A stretch of DNA of 64,000 bases from Aliishimia sp039978895 (GTDB taxonomy: Bacteria; Pseudomonadota; Alphaproteobacteria; Rhodobacterales; Rhodobacteraceae), in contig JBDWAL010000013.1 of assembly GCA_039978895.1 (NCBI GenBank), positions 166,541-230,540 on the forward strand, read 5' to 3'. A program made the position numbers and the translations under genes. Below the pieces are notes generated by a model that was not told where the DNA came from, did not search any database, and was given only the letters and a program-made list of their open reading frames with translations. This document shows, one piece after another, positions 8,151-16,505 of this stretch (position 1 is the first letter of the stretch; each line of letters begins with the position of its first letter).

Positions 8151-9493
8151 GTGGAAAGTCCGTGTCAAAACGGGTTTTGAGGCCTGAATGAATTCGCGCA
8201 AGCCCGCCCCAATATCCGAGGTAAGATCCCAAATGCTGCGACAATCTCGCTCGGAAAGCAACTTCACAGTCTGTTGGCAGGGAAATCAGCGATGATCCCT
8301 CAGCAAACTTGGTCGCATGATTTGACCACCCGTACACTTCACGAATAAAGTCGGATTTTTCGATCACACTTACCGGCACAAATCAATACCTTCGACGACC
8401 TCTTTGTGCACAGTCACAAATCAAAAGCATCGCGCACTTCATAAAACCCGAGGTCTTCCCCAACCAAACTTCCGTCAGGGCGACACACCCTGCGCATGGC
8501 TCTTCTGACTTTTGGTTTCTCTGCAATTAGAGCATCGACATCTCGGACGACGCGGTGCAGCCAATACGTGTCATTGTGTTCGGTAACGTCTTTTTCTTGG
8601 AAGACAATCGGCGCGAACCAAGAGGATGCAAAATCCTGCTCAACGATCACATCCCGCACACGCTTGGACACAATAACTTCGCCATAGCTGGTCCCTTGCG
8701 CAATGTCAGCGGCATGACATCCCCACTATATTGCGCAACTTGCAAGGGGAGCACGTCTTCAGGCAAGACACCCTTGCCCCATGTCGAGCCCAATCGGGTG
8801 CGGTCATCCTGCGTTACGCCATGATATCCAACTTTTGATCGATTTTCGGTCTCAGTCGGCTTAATCATCCACGCCTTCGTCAAAGTCACTGCAATCTTCC
8901 TCTTAAAAATGATCTGGCCGATTGCTCCAACCGGTTGAAGGCCACGTACCGGTATTTGCCGCAGGAACTCCCGCGAGCAGAAGTGCCCGTTCACAACCTT
9001 CGCCTCTCGCCTAAAGGGTGTATCCCCTACGACGTCCCGCTTCAGCTTGAGAAATGCCAGTCAGGCATCCCAGCCACTGCGATTGCTCCGTCAGATGTAC
9101 GTGCGAGATCAAGTTGTAGGAGGCTTGGCTCGGTCAACGCATCCAAGAGGCCCCCGGTTCTCAACAACCAAACTTGCCCCTCTCGGACGTCCCCTGCAGC
9201 CTATTTCCAGCGAGAACGGGCAGAACGCGTGAACTCCCGGCGCGACGTCTGCAAGAAAGTCGCAAAACGCGGTGCTTGACCAACCGTGTACCGATCACAG
9301 ATCCATCCATGAAACGCTGTAATCTATGCGGCTGACCTTGTGCCCGCACGTGCAAAGGGAACATGTCTTCGGGCACATCCAACCCCTCTGCCGCCCATGT
9401 GATGGGGGCTACATCTGTTGCCATCTCAAAGGTGAACATGCCTTGCAGCGTTGCAGGAACGAGCGCAAACATCGGACGAATTGCCATTGTTAA
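8151..9493 (-). other. Degenerate stretch with unidentified open fragments
   Basis: No intact gene. Minus-strand fragments at 8414-8671 (85 codons, includes HNDTYWLHRVVRDVDALI), 8647-8994 and 9161-9487 are open but short, shift frame into each other, and lack start signals. Two of them share a similar segment (VLPEDVLPLQV at about 8750 and VPEDMFPLHV at about 9350), hinting at related repeats or a duplicated gene. I do not recognise the family. No HlyB ABC-ATPase motifs were seen, although one would be expected beside HlyC/HlyD. Best described as decayed coding sequence. Confidence 0.45.
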
Positions 9494-9835
9494 CTATCTC
9501 CCGGAACGACGAAGTTTTGTTAGCGCCTCTATATGGACCAAACGTCCGATCATTGGGTGTAAACGTAAATCCCCGCCATTCACGACTTGCCGGAAATTCG
9601 CAATAACGCGTGCGGTCATCGCGTGATCGAGGGCAATAACATCAAACAGCCAGTTAATCTCTCCGCTGTTCCATTCCCCAGCTCGCAATTGAATCGGGAA
9701 AACACGGGCCTTAACTTGTTCTGTGATTTTTTCATTGACCTCTTCAGACACACTTGCCCAGATTGCGATACCGGATATATCTTTCTATTCGCCAACGTCG
9801 GTTTTGCCGTAAGCAAGCGCAATACGATTATGTGA
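9494..9835 (-). pseudogene. HlyC-like toxin-activating lysine acyltransferase remnant
   Basis: The minus-strand frame RIALAYGKTDVGE, a TAG stop at 9785-9787, then SGIAIWASVSEEVNEKITEQ and RAGEWNSGEINWLFDVIA resembles the RTX toxin acyltransferase family. There, a central W-x-S-G-[DE]-x-x-W-L-x-D-V-I-A motif follows a SWAxLSEEV-like strand. In intact systems the enzyme moves a fatty acyl group from acyl-ACP to internal lysines of a pore-forming toxin. Here the N-terminal third, with the catalytic His, is missing or interrupted, so it is scored as a pseudogene. The HlyD-like remnant downstream on the same strand supports the reading. No RTX toxin gene is visible. Confidence 0.5.
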
Positions 9836-10456
9836 AAGTGATTCTAAAACAAGATGTTGTTAATCCGCAATTGAATGGTGTCGATAGCCTGATAGCGCTG
9901 TCATCGTCATTGCAATTTGGGCGAAGTTCTCACGCACTTGATCGTGCGACTTGACAAATTTCGTTTCAATATCTGCCTTGGATTTAGCGGTGTCGGTTTG
10001 ATCCATTTCGAGTTCGGAAGACGCCTTAAACAAAGTAACTCTTTCAATTCCGTCAACCAAATCTCCACAAAATCTATCAATCACTTGCGAGCGGACAACC
10101 GAACAAAACATGCCACACGTGTTTATCCACGTTTAAATGAAATGATTTCAGCGACTTGGGAAAATCGCAATCCAACCCAAGCCTGACAACAATGCAAACA
10201 ACATGTCAGAAACTCGATGTATCGACTTTCGGCTAAACGGTTTGCGATCCAAACATGACCAGACGTGCCAGACGTCTCACAAGTGGCAAAAAACTACGTT
10301 ATCGAGCACACAAAAGTAACACAGCCTTTGTCACGCCTCGTATCAGTCCACGCAGAGGCGGCAGTTGTTGGCTTTGGAATTACAGCTCAGAATTCGCTTT
10401 TCTCAGTGAAAATACCTCAGAAGACACCAGAATAAACCGGACAGGAATGTGGTCGG
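9836..10456. other. Gap, nothing recognised
   Basis: Only short overlapping frames on both strands, none with family features, signal peptides or a credible ribosome-binding site. It separates the decayed toxin-export block from the SnoaL-rich catabolic locus. Confidence 0.5.
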
Positions 10457-11461
10457 CTATGAAGGTGCGATTTCTTCTTCCAACATGCCCAAAATATCGA
10501 TGCCTTGCTGGTTGAAGAAATGCAGCATATCGATAAAAACCCAGTTTTCTTTGAGCTTTTCGCCTTCACGGCGATATATATCAATAACACGGAATTCGCA
10601 GTTTTTGTCACTCGGTGGCAGGCCCAAATAGCCGCTTGTTGCTTTTGCCGTAAAATTTGGCCACCCAAAGAACCCGCCGTAATGTCCTTCAGCGAGACGC
10701 GCGATATGACCTGTGCCTGATCTGTCACTTAGCCCCGCCCTGAATGGGCCCGAGTGCTGCTTTGCATATCTTTCAATGGTGTATGTGGCGCCAATCCCAG
10801 CAGGCCCCCACCAAATCATGTCGTCATGCCAACTCAAGGCGAGTTCTTCTTCAAGCGGCAAACCGCTATTCCATTGCCCCAAGTCATTGATCATCCGATG
10901 AATTACGTCGAGCGTTTTCTGCCCTTCAATTGGGTCAGCATCATCAAATAATAATGCGTCATGCGGCAGTGGCCCCGGTTGAACCATGTGCGCGGCGGCT
11001 TGTTTGGGAAATGGGTTGTATCCTGCTTGGATCATGAAATGCGGAATATCGAAGTAAAATGCTGTCTCAGCGATTTTGCCTTCTACAACTTTATGGAATT
11101 CCGCATACCTGAGCATAATCATCTTGCCCGTAGGTTGAATGCCCAACCAAGGATTATCAAACAAACCCATCAGATGCCCCATCGAACACACCCAAACGGA
11201 TTCGCCATCGTCGATGAAATTGTCACCCGCGAAAAAGACGTCTATTCGTCGTTGCATGTGCTTTATTGCGTGCCGAAATGGCTGCCAGAACAAGTCTGAT
11301 ACAGCTTGCGAACTAGATAGCTCGCCGAACGGATGGAACGCGCGCCAGACATAATTGGACGTTGTGAACTCGCTTATTGCCGCGGTGATTCCCACCGCCT
11401 CAACGTTGTCCAAGGCGTCATAATACGCACGAACAACTTGTTTTTCAGTTTTAAAACCCAA
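10457..11461 (-). CDS. Tandem SnoaL/NTF2-fold protein (SnoaL 1)
   Basis: A 334-residue protein made of two NTF2/SnoaL-like cone-shaped domains (about 1-160 and 175-334). The second half holds WWGPAGIGATYTIERY and ENWVFIDMLHFFNQQGIDIL, which recur in the product encoded at 17834-18880 (WYGPAGIG; ENWVMVDLLDVYRQLGVDVF). SnoaL-type domains form small hydrophobic pockets used in aldol cyclisation, isomerisation, ester cyclisation or hydrolysis; the reaction here is unknown. The start appears to be TTG at 11461 behind AGAGATGAGA. It is divergent from the ABC transporter operon and shares a promoter region with two LacI-type operators, so it is probably co-regulated. No signal peptide, so cytosolic. 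Confidence 0.75.
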   Translation of the reverse strand: MGFKTEKQVVRAYYDALDNVEAVGITAAISEFTTSNYVWRAFHPFGELSSSQAVSDLFWQPFRHAIKHMQRRIDVFFAGDNFIDDGESVWVCSMGHLMGLFDNPWLGIQPTGKMIMLRYAEFHKVVEGKIAETAFYFDIPHFMIQAGYNPFPKQAAAHMVQPGPLPHDALLFDDADPIEGQKTLDVIHRMINDLGQWNSGLPLEEELALSWHDDMIWWGPAGIGATYTIERYAKQHSGPFRAGLSDRSGTGHIARLAEGHYGGFFGWPNFTAKATSGYLGLPPSDKNCEFRVIDIYRREGEKLKENWVFIDMLHFFNQQGIDILGMLEEEIAPS

Positions 11462-11521
11462 TTTCTCATCTCTCGTTTATCGAGGCTTTAAAAGGTCTTA
11501 GTTGCGACTAGACCGCCTCGC

Positions 11522-11538
11522 TGCATACGTTTGCAAAA
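11522..11538. promoter_or_regulatory. LacI-type operator candidate (distal)
   Basis: TGCATACGTTTGCAAAA contains TGCA-N6-TGCA with a central ACGT. It lies in the divergent promoter between SnoaL 1 and the ABC ATPase. Its arms and core match, inverted, the second box 55 bp away. The likely ligand is the LacI protein encoded at 19628-20644 in the same operon. Confidence 0.6.
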
Positions 11539-11573
11539 TTTACTTGCATGAGTGTTTGATCGAAGTCTATCCT

Positions 11574-11593
11574 TTTTGCACACGTATGCAAAA
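11574..11593. promoter_or_regulatory. LacI-type operator candidate (proximal)
   Basis: TTTTGCA-CACGTA-TGCAAAA is a perfect 7-bp inverted repeat with a 6-base spacer, 28 bases before the ABC ATPase start. AT-rich arms around a CG-containing centre are typical of LacI/GalR operators. Two boxes 55 bp apart would allow repression of both divergent transcripts. Confidence 0.7.
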
Positions 11594-11620
11594 TGATCGT
11601 TGATCACCTGGGGGGACTGG

Positions 11621-12670
11621 ATGGCCGAAATCCAATTGCGCGAACTTTCAAAGCGCTGGGGTTCATTTGTAGGAGTTGAAAACTTCGACCTCACCATCGC
11701 CGATGAAGAGTTCCTAGTCCTGCTTGGGCCATCGGGCTGCGGAAAAACGACGACCATGCGAATGATTGCAGGGCTTGAGGAAGTCACAAGCGGCGACATC
11801 TTGATTGACGGCAAACGTGTCAACGACCTCGACCCCAAAGACCGGGACGTCGCAATGGTGTTTCAGTCCTACGCGCTTTACCCAAACATGAATGTCTATG
11901 AGAACATCCGCTTTCCCCTAAAGGTTCGTAGGATCCCAGAGGCGGAGCACAAGGAACGCGTGATGCGTGCCTCTGCGATGGTTGAGTTGGACAATTTTTT
12001 ACACCGCAAACCCGCTGAATTGTCCGGCGGTCAGCGTCAACGCGTCGCTTTGGCTCGAGCCATTGTACGAGAACCAAATGTCTTCTTGATGGACGAACCG
12101 CTTTCGAACTTAGACGCGAAGCTGCGCGTCTCTACGCGTGCCCAAATCAAAAACCTGAGCCACGAGCTGAAAGTTACCACGATCTACGTAACACACGATC
12201 AGATCGAAGCAATGACACTGGCCGACCGCGTCGTTGTCATGAAAGGCGGCGTTGTTCAGCAAGTGGGCAGCCCAACCGATATTTATGATCGCCCCGCAAA
12301 TGCATTTGTCGCGAGCTTCATCGGCTCACCTGCGATGAATTTGATCATTGGTCAGGTGTCAAATGGCACCTTTAAAGGCGACGCCATAAGCCTTAACGGG
12401 CTTGTCGCGCTGGATGGGGCAATACAGCTTGGATTTCGAGCAGAGGACGCCTCAATTGTCGAAACTGGCGGCGAAATTATCGCCGCAGTTTATGCGATGG
12501 AATTGCTGGGTGACGCCACAATGATAACCGTGAAGGTGAACGGTGAACTTGTGTCCGTGAAAGCCGCAAAAGATTACCGAGCGCAAATCGGTGACATGGT
12601 TCACATCTCTATACCACTTGGGATCTGCCACTTTTTTGATGCCGAAACCGGTACGCGAATTGGGGATTAA
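11621..12670 (+). CDS. Carbohydrate-type ABC importer ATPase (MalK/UgpC family)
   Basis: A 349-residue ATP-binding subunit at the inner face of the membrane. Walker A GPSGCGKTTT (about 39-48), Q-loop FQSYALYP, signature LSGGQRQRVALARA, Walker B VFLMDEPLSNLD and the H-loop YVTHDQIEA are complete. The C-terminal third (about 240-349) is a TOBE-type regulatory domain, as in MalK/UgpC. Start set at 11621 (MAEIQLREL), just after a G-rich ribosome-binding stretch. It is first in an operon with a solute-binding protein and two permeases, which would complete a CUT1-type importer. The downstream catabolic genes suggest that the imported compound is degraded by this same operon. Confidence 0.9.
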   Translation: MAEIQLRELSKRWGSFVGVENFDLTIADEEFLVLLGPSGCGKTTTMRMIAGLEEVTSGDILIDGKRVNDLDPKDRDVAMVFQSYALYPNMNVYENIRFPLKVRRIPEAEHKERVMRASAMVELDNFLHRKPAELSGGQRQRVALARAIVREPNVFLMDEPLSNLDAKLRVSTRAQIKNLSHELKVTTIYVTHDQIEAMTLADRVVVMKGGVVQQVGSPTDIYDRPANAFVASFIGSPAMNLIIGQVSNGTFKGDAISLNGLVALDGAIQLGFRAEDASIVETGGEIIAAVYAMELLGDATMITVKVNGELVSVKAAKDYRAQIGDMVHISIPLGICHFFDAETGTRIGD

Positions 12671-12703
12671 CCCCAAATAACTCCTCACGAATGGGGGCAA
12701 CAT

Positions 12704-12728
12704 AGATGCGGCCTTGCAAGACGCATCT
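12704..12728 (+). terminator. Intergenic hairpin between ATPase and binding-protein genes
   Basis: AGATGCG pairs with CGCATCT (7 bp, 11-base loop), followed by TTTAT. A second small stem, TTGGGG/CCCCAA, overlaps the ATPase stop at about 12660-12676. Either a partial terminator or an mRNA-processing element. An internal promoter for the binding-protein gene may follow. Confidence 0.45.
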
Positions 12729-12751
12729 TTATGACAACTAGGGAGAAACAC

Positions 12752-13987
12752 ATGTTTCTAAAAACAATTACAGCTGCGGGTGCATTTGCATTTCTAGGCA
12801 GCACAGCAATGGCCGGTTGTGGGATTTCAGCCGGTAACGTCAGCGTTCTTTCAAACGATTTCCCTGCCATCCAAGCCGTGACGTCCGCGGCTTCGGCATG
12901 CGCGGGCGACGGTATCACGGTTGAAACCAACCTTACCAAAGATCACAAGGACATCATGGTCGCAGCTTTGACGGCCAATCCTGCGCAGTATTCATCTGTA
13001 ATTGTTTCCAACTCAACGCTTGTTACATTGATGAATGACGGCTTGGTGCGCTCAATTGATGATTTGGTTGCGAAACATGGTGCGCATCTGGGCAAAAACC
13101 AGTTGATCACAGTGAACGGCAAAGTGATGGCCGTGGCCTTCATGGCAAACGCACAACATTTGTTCACCCGCACAGACGTTTTGGAAAAAGCTGGTGTGGA
13201 AGGCATCCCAGCCACTTATGAAGACGTTCTTGCAGCGGCTGAAAAGGTTCGTGCTGCGGGCCTGATGGAATACCCTGTTGCTTTGAACACGAAAGCAGGC
13301 TGGAACCTCGCCGAGGAATTCGTGAACATGTACATGGGAACCGGCGCGTCGTTCTTCAAAGAAGGAACTGCCGAAGCATCCGTGAACAACGAAAACGGTG
13401 TTGCCACGTTGAACATGTTGAAATCATTGGTTGCTTATTCCAATCCTGATTACCTGACATACGATTCCAATGCGACCCAAGCCGAATGGGAAGCAGGCAA
13501 CCTTGCAATGGCCACAATGTGGGGATCACGCGGTAGTGCGGTGCTGGATGACGAAGGTTCATCTGCGGATGTCGTCGCTGGCACAGTTCTGTCGACTGCT
13601 CCGTCTTGGGGCAATGGTGCACGCCCAGCTTCCACGCTTTGGTGGGACGGCATCGCTATCTCGGCAAACGTATCTGACGAAGATGCCGAGGCAACGTTTA
13701 TCGCTTTGATGAATGGCATTACGACCGACGTGGTCAAAGCCAATAACGACGCTGCCATCTGGCTGATCGACGGATATGTGCCAAGCCCAGCATCCGCAGG
13801 AGTCGCAGGCACCGCATCAGGTGGTGCTGCCCCTTATCCAATGCTCCCATTCATGGGCGCTTTGCACACCGCACTTGGCGCAGAAATCTCTGATTTCTTG
13901 CAAGGCACGGAAAGTGCGGAGCAAGCGCTGGCTGATGTTGAAGCGGCCTATACGGCAGCCGCGAAAGAGCAAGGCTTCTTAAAGTAA
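12752..13987 (+). CDS. ABC importer extracellular solute-binding protein (family 1)
   Basis: A 411-residue periplasmic protein. The N-terminus MFLKTITAAGAFAFLGSTAMA is a Sec signal peptide with an AMA cleavage site. The mature part follows the family 1 sugar-binding fold: an early segment with an N-terminal lobe repeat (TVETNLTKDHKDIMVAALT), the YPVALNTKAGWNLAEEF hinge and a C-terminal ATLWWDG-like pocket segment (STLWWDGIAIS). The start at 12752 is preceded by AGGGAG. It delivers substrate to the two permeases encoded next. The many Trp/Tyr residues in the pocket region suit a sugar or polyol, but the ligand is not predictable. A GC-rich hairpin follows the gene. Confidence 0.85.
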   Translation: MFLKTITAAGAFAFLGSTAMAGCGISAGNVSVLSNDFPAIQAVTSAASACAGDGITVETNLTKDHKDIMVAALTANPAQYSSVIVSNSTLVTLMNDGLVRSIDDLVAKHGAHLGKNQLITVNGKVMAVAFMANAQHLFTRTDVLEKAGVEGIPATYEDVLAAAEKVRAAGLMEYPVALNTKAGWNLAEEFVNMYMGTGASFFKEGTAEASVNNENGVATLNMLKSLVAYSNPDYLTYDSNATQAEWEAGNLAMATMWGSRGSAVLDDEGSSADVVAGTVLSTAPSWGNGARPASTLWWDGIAISANVSDEDAEATFIALMNGITTDVVKANNDAAIWLIDGYVPSPASAGVAGTASGGAAPYPMLPFMGALHTALGAEISDFLQGTESAEQALADVEAAYTAAAKEQGFLK

Positions 13988-13997
13988 AACGCGTCCT

Positions 13998-14020
13998 GGA
14001 GGGGGGCAACGCCCCCTTCC
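13998..14020 (+). terminator. GC-rich hairpin after binding-protein gene
   Basis: GGAGGGGGGC pairs with GCCCCCTTCC (10 pairs, one G-T) around an AAC loop, 11 bases after the stop codon. No T-tract follows directly. The likely role is to protect the 3' end of the binding-protein mRNA or to attenuate the permease genes, the arrangement known for malE-malF type operons. Confidence 0.6.
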
Positions 14021-14050
14021 CTTCCTTATTCTCTAACTTAGGCAACTCTG

Positions 14051-15082
14051 ATGAAGAACCGCACCTTCTTTTGGTTTATTCTGCCATCGCTGTTTACGAT
14101 GCTGCTATTCATAGCGTTGCCAATTGTCTCGGTTGTCATTCAATCCCTTCATATTGAACACGAAGCGGTCATGGTTGAGGTCGAGAATTGTGGCCCCTTT
14201 GGCTGCAAGCAAGAATTACAAATTGACGTTGAAGAAACGGCCAAACTGAAAAAAGAATATCCCTTGGGGCAGTTCAATGGTCTTGGCACGTATACCAACC
14301 GAAATCACCTCGCCTTTGCTGAAATTGGTGAGGCGTGGCAGTCAAGCACGGGTATCGGGGACTTTTTGTCCCAAGCCTTGAACTTACCGTTTTACCGCGC
14401 GCTTGCCTTTACCCTGACCTATACATTTGTCGTGACGCCTTTGGTCTTGGTGTTTGGATTTATGATCGCGTTGGGTGTGAATACTCTGCCCAAAAAGATC
14501 AAAGGACCAACGATTTTTGTTTCGCTTTTACCGATGATCGTAACACCTTTGATCGGCTCACTGATCTTGTTTTGGATGATCGATGCCAACGGGGTTATTG
14601 GCGCAACCCTGCAAAGGGTTTTCGATGATCCGAATTTGTCGCTCAAGGCCTCCCCGACGCTCACGTGGATCATGTTGATGGTTTACGGTGTTTGGCACTC
14701 TGCCCCGTTTGCATTCATTGTTTTTTACGCAGGCCTGCAAACAGTTCCGGAAGACACGATGGAGGCAGCAATGATCGATGGGGCCTCTCGATGGGAACGT
14801 ACTCGGTACGTTGTTTTGCCTCACTTGATGCCGCTCACCGTGTTCATTTCGCTTATCCAACTGATGGACAACTTTCGTGTGTTAGAGCCAATTATCAGCT
14901 TTTCTGCCCAGGCGAATGCCACCTCGTTGTCATGGATCATCTACAACGATCTCGTCGGAACCGAGAGCCAGTTTTTCGGGTCTGCCGGCGCTACATCAGT
15001 TCTTACAATCCTTGGCGTCGCCGTTCTGTTGATCCCTGTTTTGATCCGAACATGGCGCGACTTTAACCAGAAGGTGGTTTGA
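14051..15082 (+). CDS. ABC importer permease 1 (MalF type)
   Basis: A 343-residue inner-membrane protein with about six helices. The first (FWFILPSLFTMLLFIALPIV) is followed by a roughly 100-residue periplasmic insertion. A core binding-protein-dependent permease domain comes next, with the EAA loop EAAMIDGASRWERTRYVVLP (about 235-255), which docks the ATPase. The large insertion after helix 1 is typical of MalF-like CUT1 permeases. The stop overlaps the next permease start (TGATG), showing tight coupling. Confidence 0.9.
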   Translation: MKNRTFFWFILPSLFTMLLFIALPIVSVVIQSLHIEHEAVMVEVENCGPFGCKQELQIDVEETAKLKKEYPLGQFNGLGTYTNRNHLAFAEIGEAWQSSTGIGDFLSQALNLPFYRALAFTLTYTFVVTPLVLVFGFMIALGVNTLPKKIKGPTIFVSLLPMIVTPLIGSLILFWMIDANGVIGATLQRVFDDPNLSLKASPTLTWIMLMVYGVWHSAPFAFIVFYAGLQTVPEDTMEAAMIDGASRWERTRYVVLPHLMPLTVFISLIQLMDNFRVLEPIISFSAQANATSLSWIIYNDLVGTESQFFGSAGATSVLTILGVAVLLIPVLIRTWRDFNQKVV

Positions 15083-15963
15083 TGTCTGATATCGTTCATC
15101 GCCGATCCGCCACGCTCACAATGGTCATTTGGGGCCTTGTCATGGTCTGGATTGTTGCGGCTGGCTTTCCGTTCCTTTGGACCCTTTGGGGCTCGTTTAA
15201 GGTGCAGGGCGACTTCTTTTCCAAAGCCGATTGGACCAATGCCATAACCGGAGTGCGCACCCAAATTGAAACAGGCGGGGCGTTCACGGGTAAAGGGTAT
15301 TTTGGTGCTTGGGTGACCAATGAATTTTGGCGCGCGGCCCTGAACACCATGTTGATCGTCGTTTCGGTTGTGATCATATCTTTGACCCTTGGCACGTTAG
15401 GTGGCTACGCTCTTGCGAGGTCGGGTAAGAAATACGCGTTCTATCTTTTGATGCTTGCACTGGTGTTCCGCGCGATGCCGCATATCACCTTGGTGTCGGG
15501 TTACTTGTTGCCGTTTTTTGAGTGGAACTTATGGGGTCACTTACCGACAACCATCATCGTGATGGTTGCCATCAACCAACCCTTCACCCTTTGGATGTTG
15601 CATAGTTTTTTCCTCAACATCCCCAAAGACCTCGATGAAAGTGCGATGGTAGATGGCTGCACCCGGTTTCAAGCGTTTCGCCATGTTATCGTACCGGTCA
15701 TGTGGCCGGGGGTGGTGACAACAGGCTTGTTCTCGTTCCTTTTGGCCTACAACGACTTCACTGTGACAGCGACGCTTCTCAGCCAGACGAACCAAACAAT
15801 GGTTCCGAAAATTGCGAGCTTTTTGGGAACCACACAAACAGAAGGGAACGTCATGTTTGCGGTCGCAGCCGTCGTCTCTGCCACGGCACCTTTGTTCGTT
15901 TTGATCTTATTCTTCCAACGCCAAATCGTCAGTGGCCTCACTGCAGGAGCCGTCAAGGGATGA
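15082..15963 (+). CDS. ABC importer permease 2 (MalG type)
   Basis: A 293-residue inner-membrane permease. The first helix (MVIWGLVMVWIVAAGFPFLW) is followed by a periplasmic stretch and five further helices. The EAA loop ESAMVDGCTRFQAFRHVIVP (about 190-210) contacts the ATPase. The ATG at 15082 overlaps the upstream stop; the apparent TTG three bases earlier is not needed. It pairs with permease 1, and its own stop overlaps the start of SnoaL 2 by ATGA, so transport and metabolism genes are translationally linked. Confidence 0.9.
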   Translation: MSDIVHRRSATLTMVIWGLVMVWIVAAGFPFLWTLWGSFKVQGDFFSKADWTNAITGVRTQIETGGAFTGKGYFGAWVTNEFWRAALNTMLIVVSVVIISLTLGTLGGYALARSGKKYAFYLLMLALVFRAMPHITLVSGYLLPFFEWNLWGHLPTTIIVMVAINQPFTLWMLHSFFLNIPKDLDESAMVDGCTRFQAFRHVIVPVMWPGVVTTGLFSFLLAYNDFTVTATLLSQTNQTMVPKIASFLGTTQTEGNVMFAVAAVVSATAPLFVLILFFQRQIVSGLTAGAVKG

Positions 15964-16505
15964 GCGGAGCACGCCCAGAACAAGCAATTCTGTCTCGCGA
16001 CACGGATATGTCCAAAACAGAACAAACCCGCGCGGTGATTGAAGGCATGGTAGATGGCCTAAATGATCATCGCATCGCAGATATTGGCGAATTCTTCAGC
16101 CAAGGCTTTAGCTGGATGGGAAACACAGGTTGCGGGACTAAAGACGGGATCAAGGAATTCCAAGACAACTGGCAAAAGCCATTCCAAGCGGCGTTTTCGG
16201 ACAAGGTTTGTGTGGACGAAGCGCGTCTTTATATGGGCGAATGGGCGGCGGCCTTTGGACGACAAGAGGCGTTGCATTCTGGAACATTCATGGGTGTCGA
16301 AGCGACGGGGAAGCGAATTCAAATCCGCTATATGGATTTTTGGAAAGTCGAAAATGGCAAGATTACTGACAATTGGGTGATGGTCGATTTCCCGCATGTT
16401 CTCGCACAATTGGGTGTGGATGTCTTCAATGGTCATGGCTGGGAAGCCTATGATCGTAAGGAAAAGACACCACCAACACCAAAGACGAACTCAGGAAAAG
16501 ATTGA
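15960..16505 (+). CDS. Single-domain SnoaL/NTF2-fold protein (SnoaL 2)
   Basis: A 181-residue cytosolic protein of one SnoaL-like domain (about residues 20-165). It ends with the segment NGKITDNWVMVDFPHVLAQL then GVDVF, shared with the C-terminal halves of SnoaL 1 and SnoaL 3. The start ATG at 15960 overlaps the permease stop (ATGA). A second in-frame ATG at 16008 (MSKTEQTRAVIEG) could be used and would give a more typical domain length. SnoaL enzymes act on small hydrophobic or keto substrates by general acid-base catalysis. Its function in this operon is unknown, but its repeated presence suggests a key isomerase, cyclase or hydrolase step. Confidence 0.75.
   Translation: MSGARPEQAILSRDTDMSKTEQTRAVIEGMVDGLNDHRIADIGEFFSQGFSWMGNTGCGTKDGIKEFQDNWQKPFQAAFSDKVCVDEARLYMGEWAAAFGRQEALHSGTFMGVEATGKRIQIRYMDFWKVENGKITDNWVMVDFPHVLAQLGVDVFNGHGWEAYDRKEKTPPTPKTNSGKD

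Noticed and set aside
8151..9493. HlyB-type ABC transporter gene between HlyC and HlyD remnants
   Set aside because: No Walker A, signature or transmembrane segments could be recovered in any minus-strand frame.
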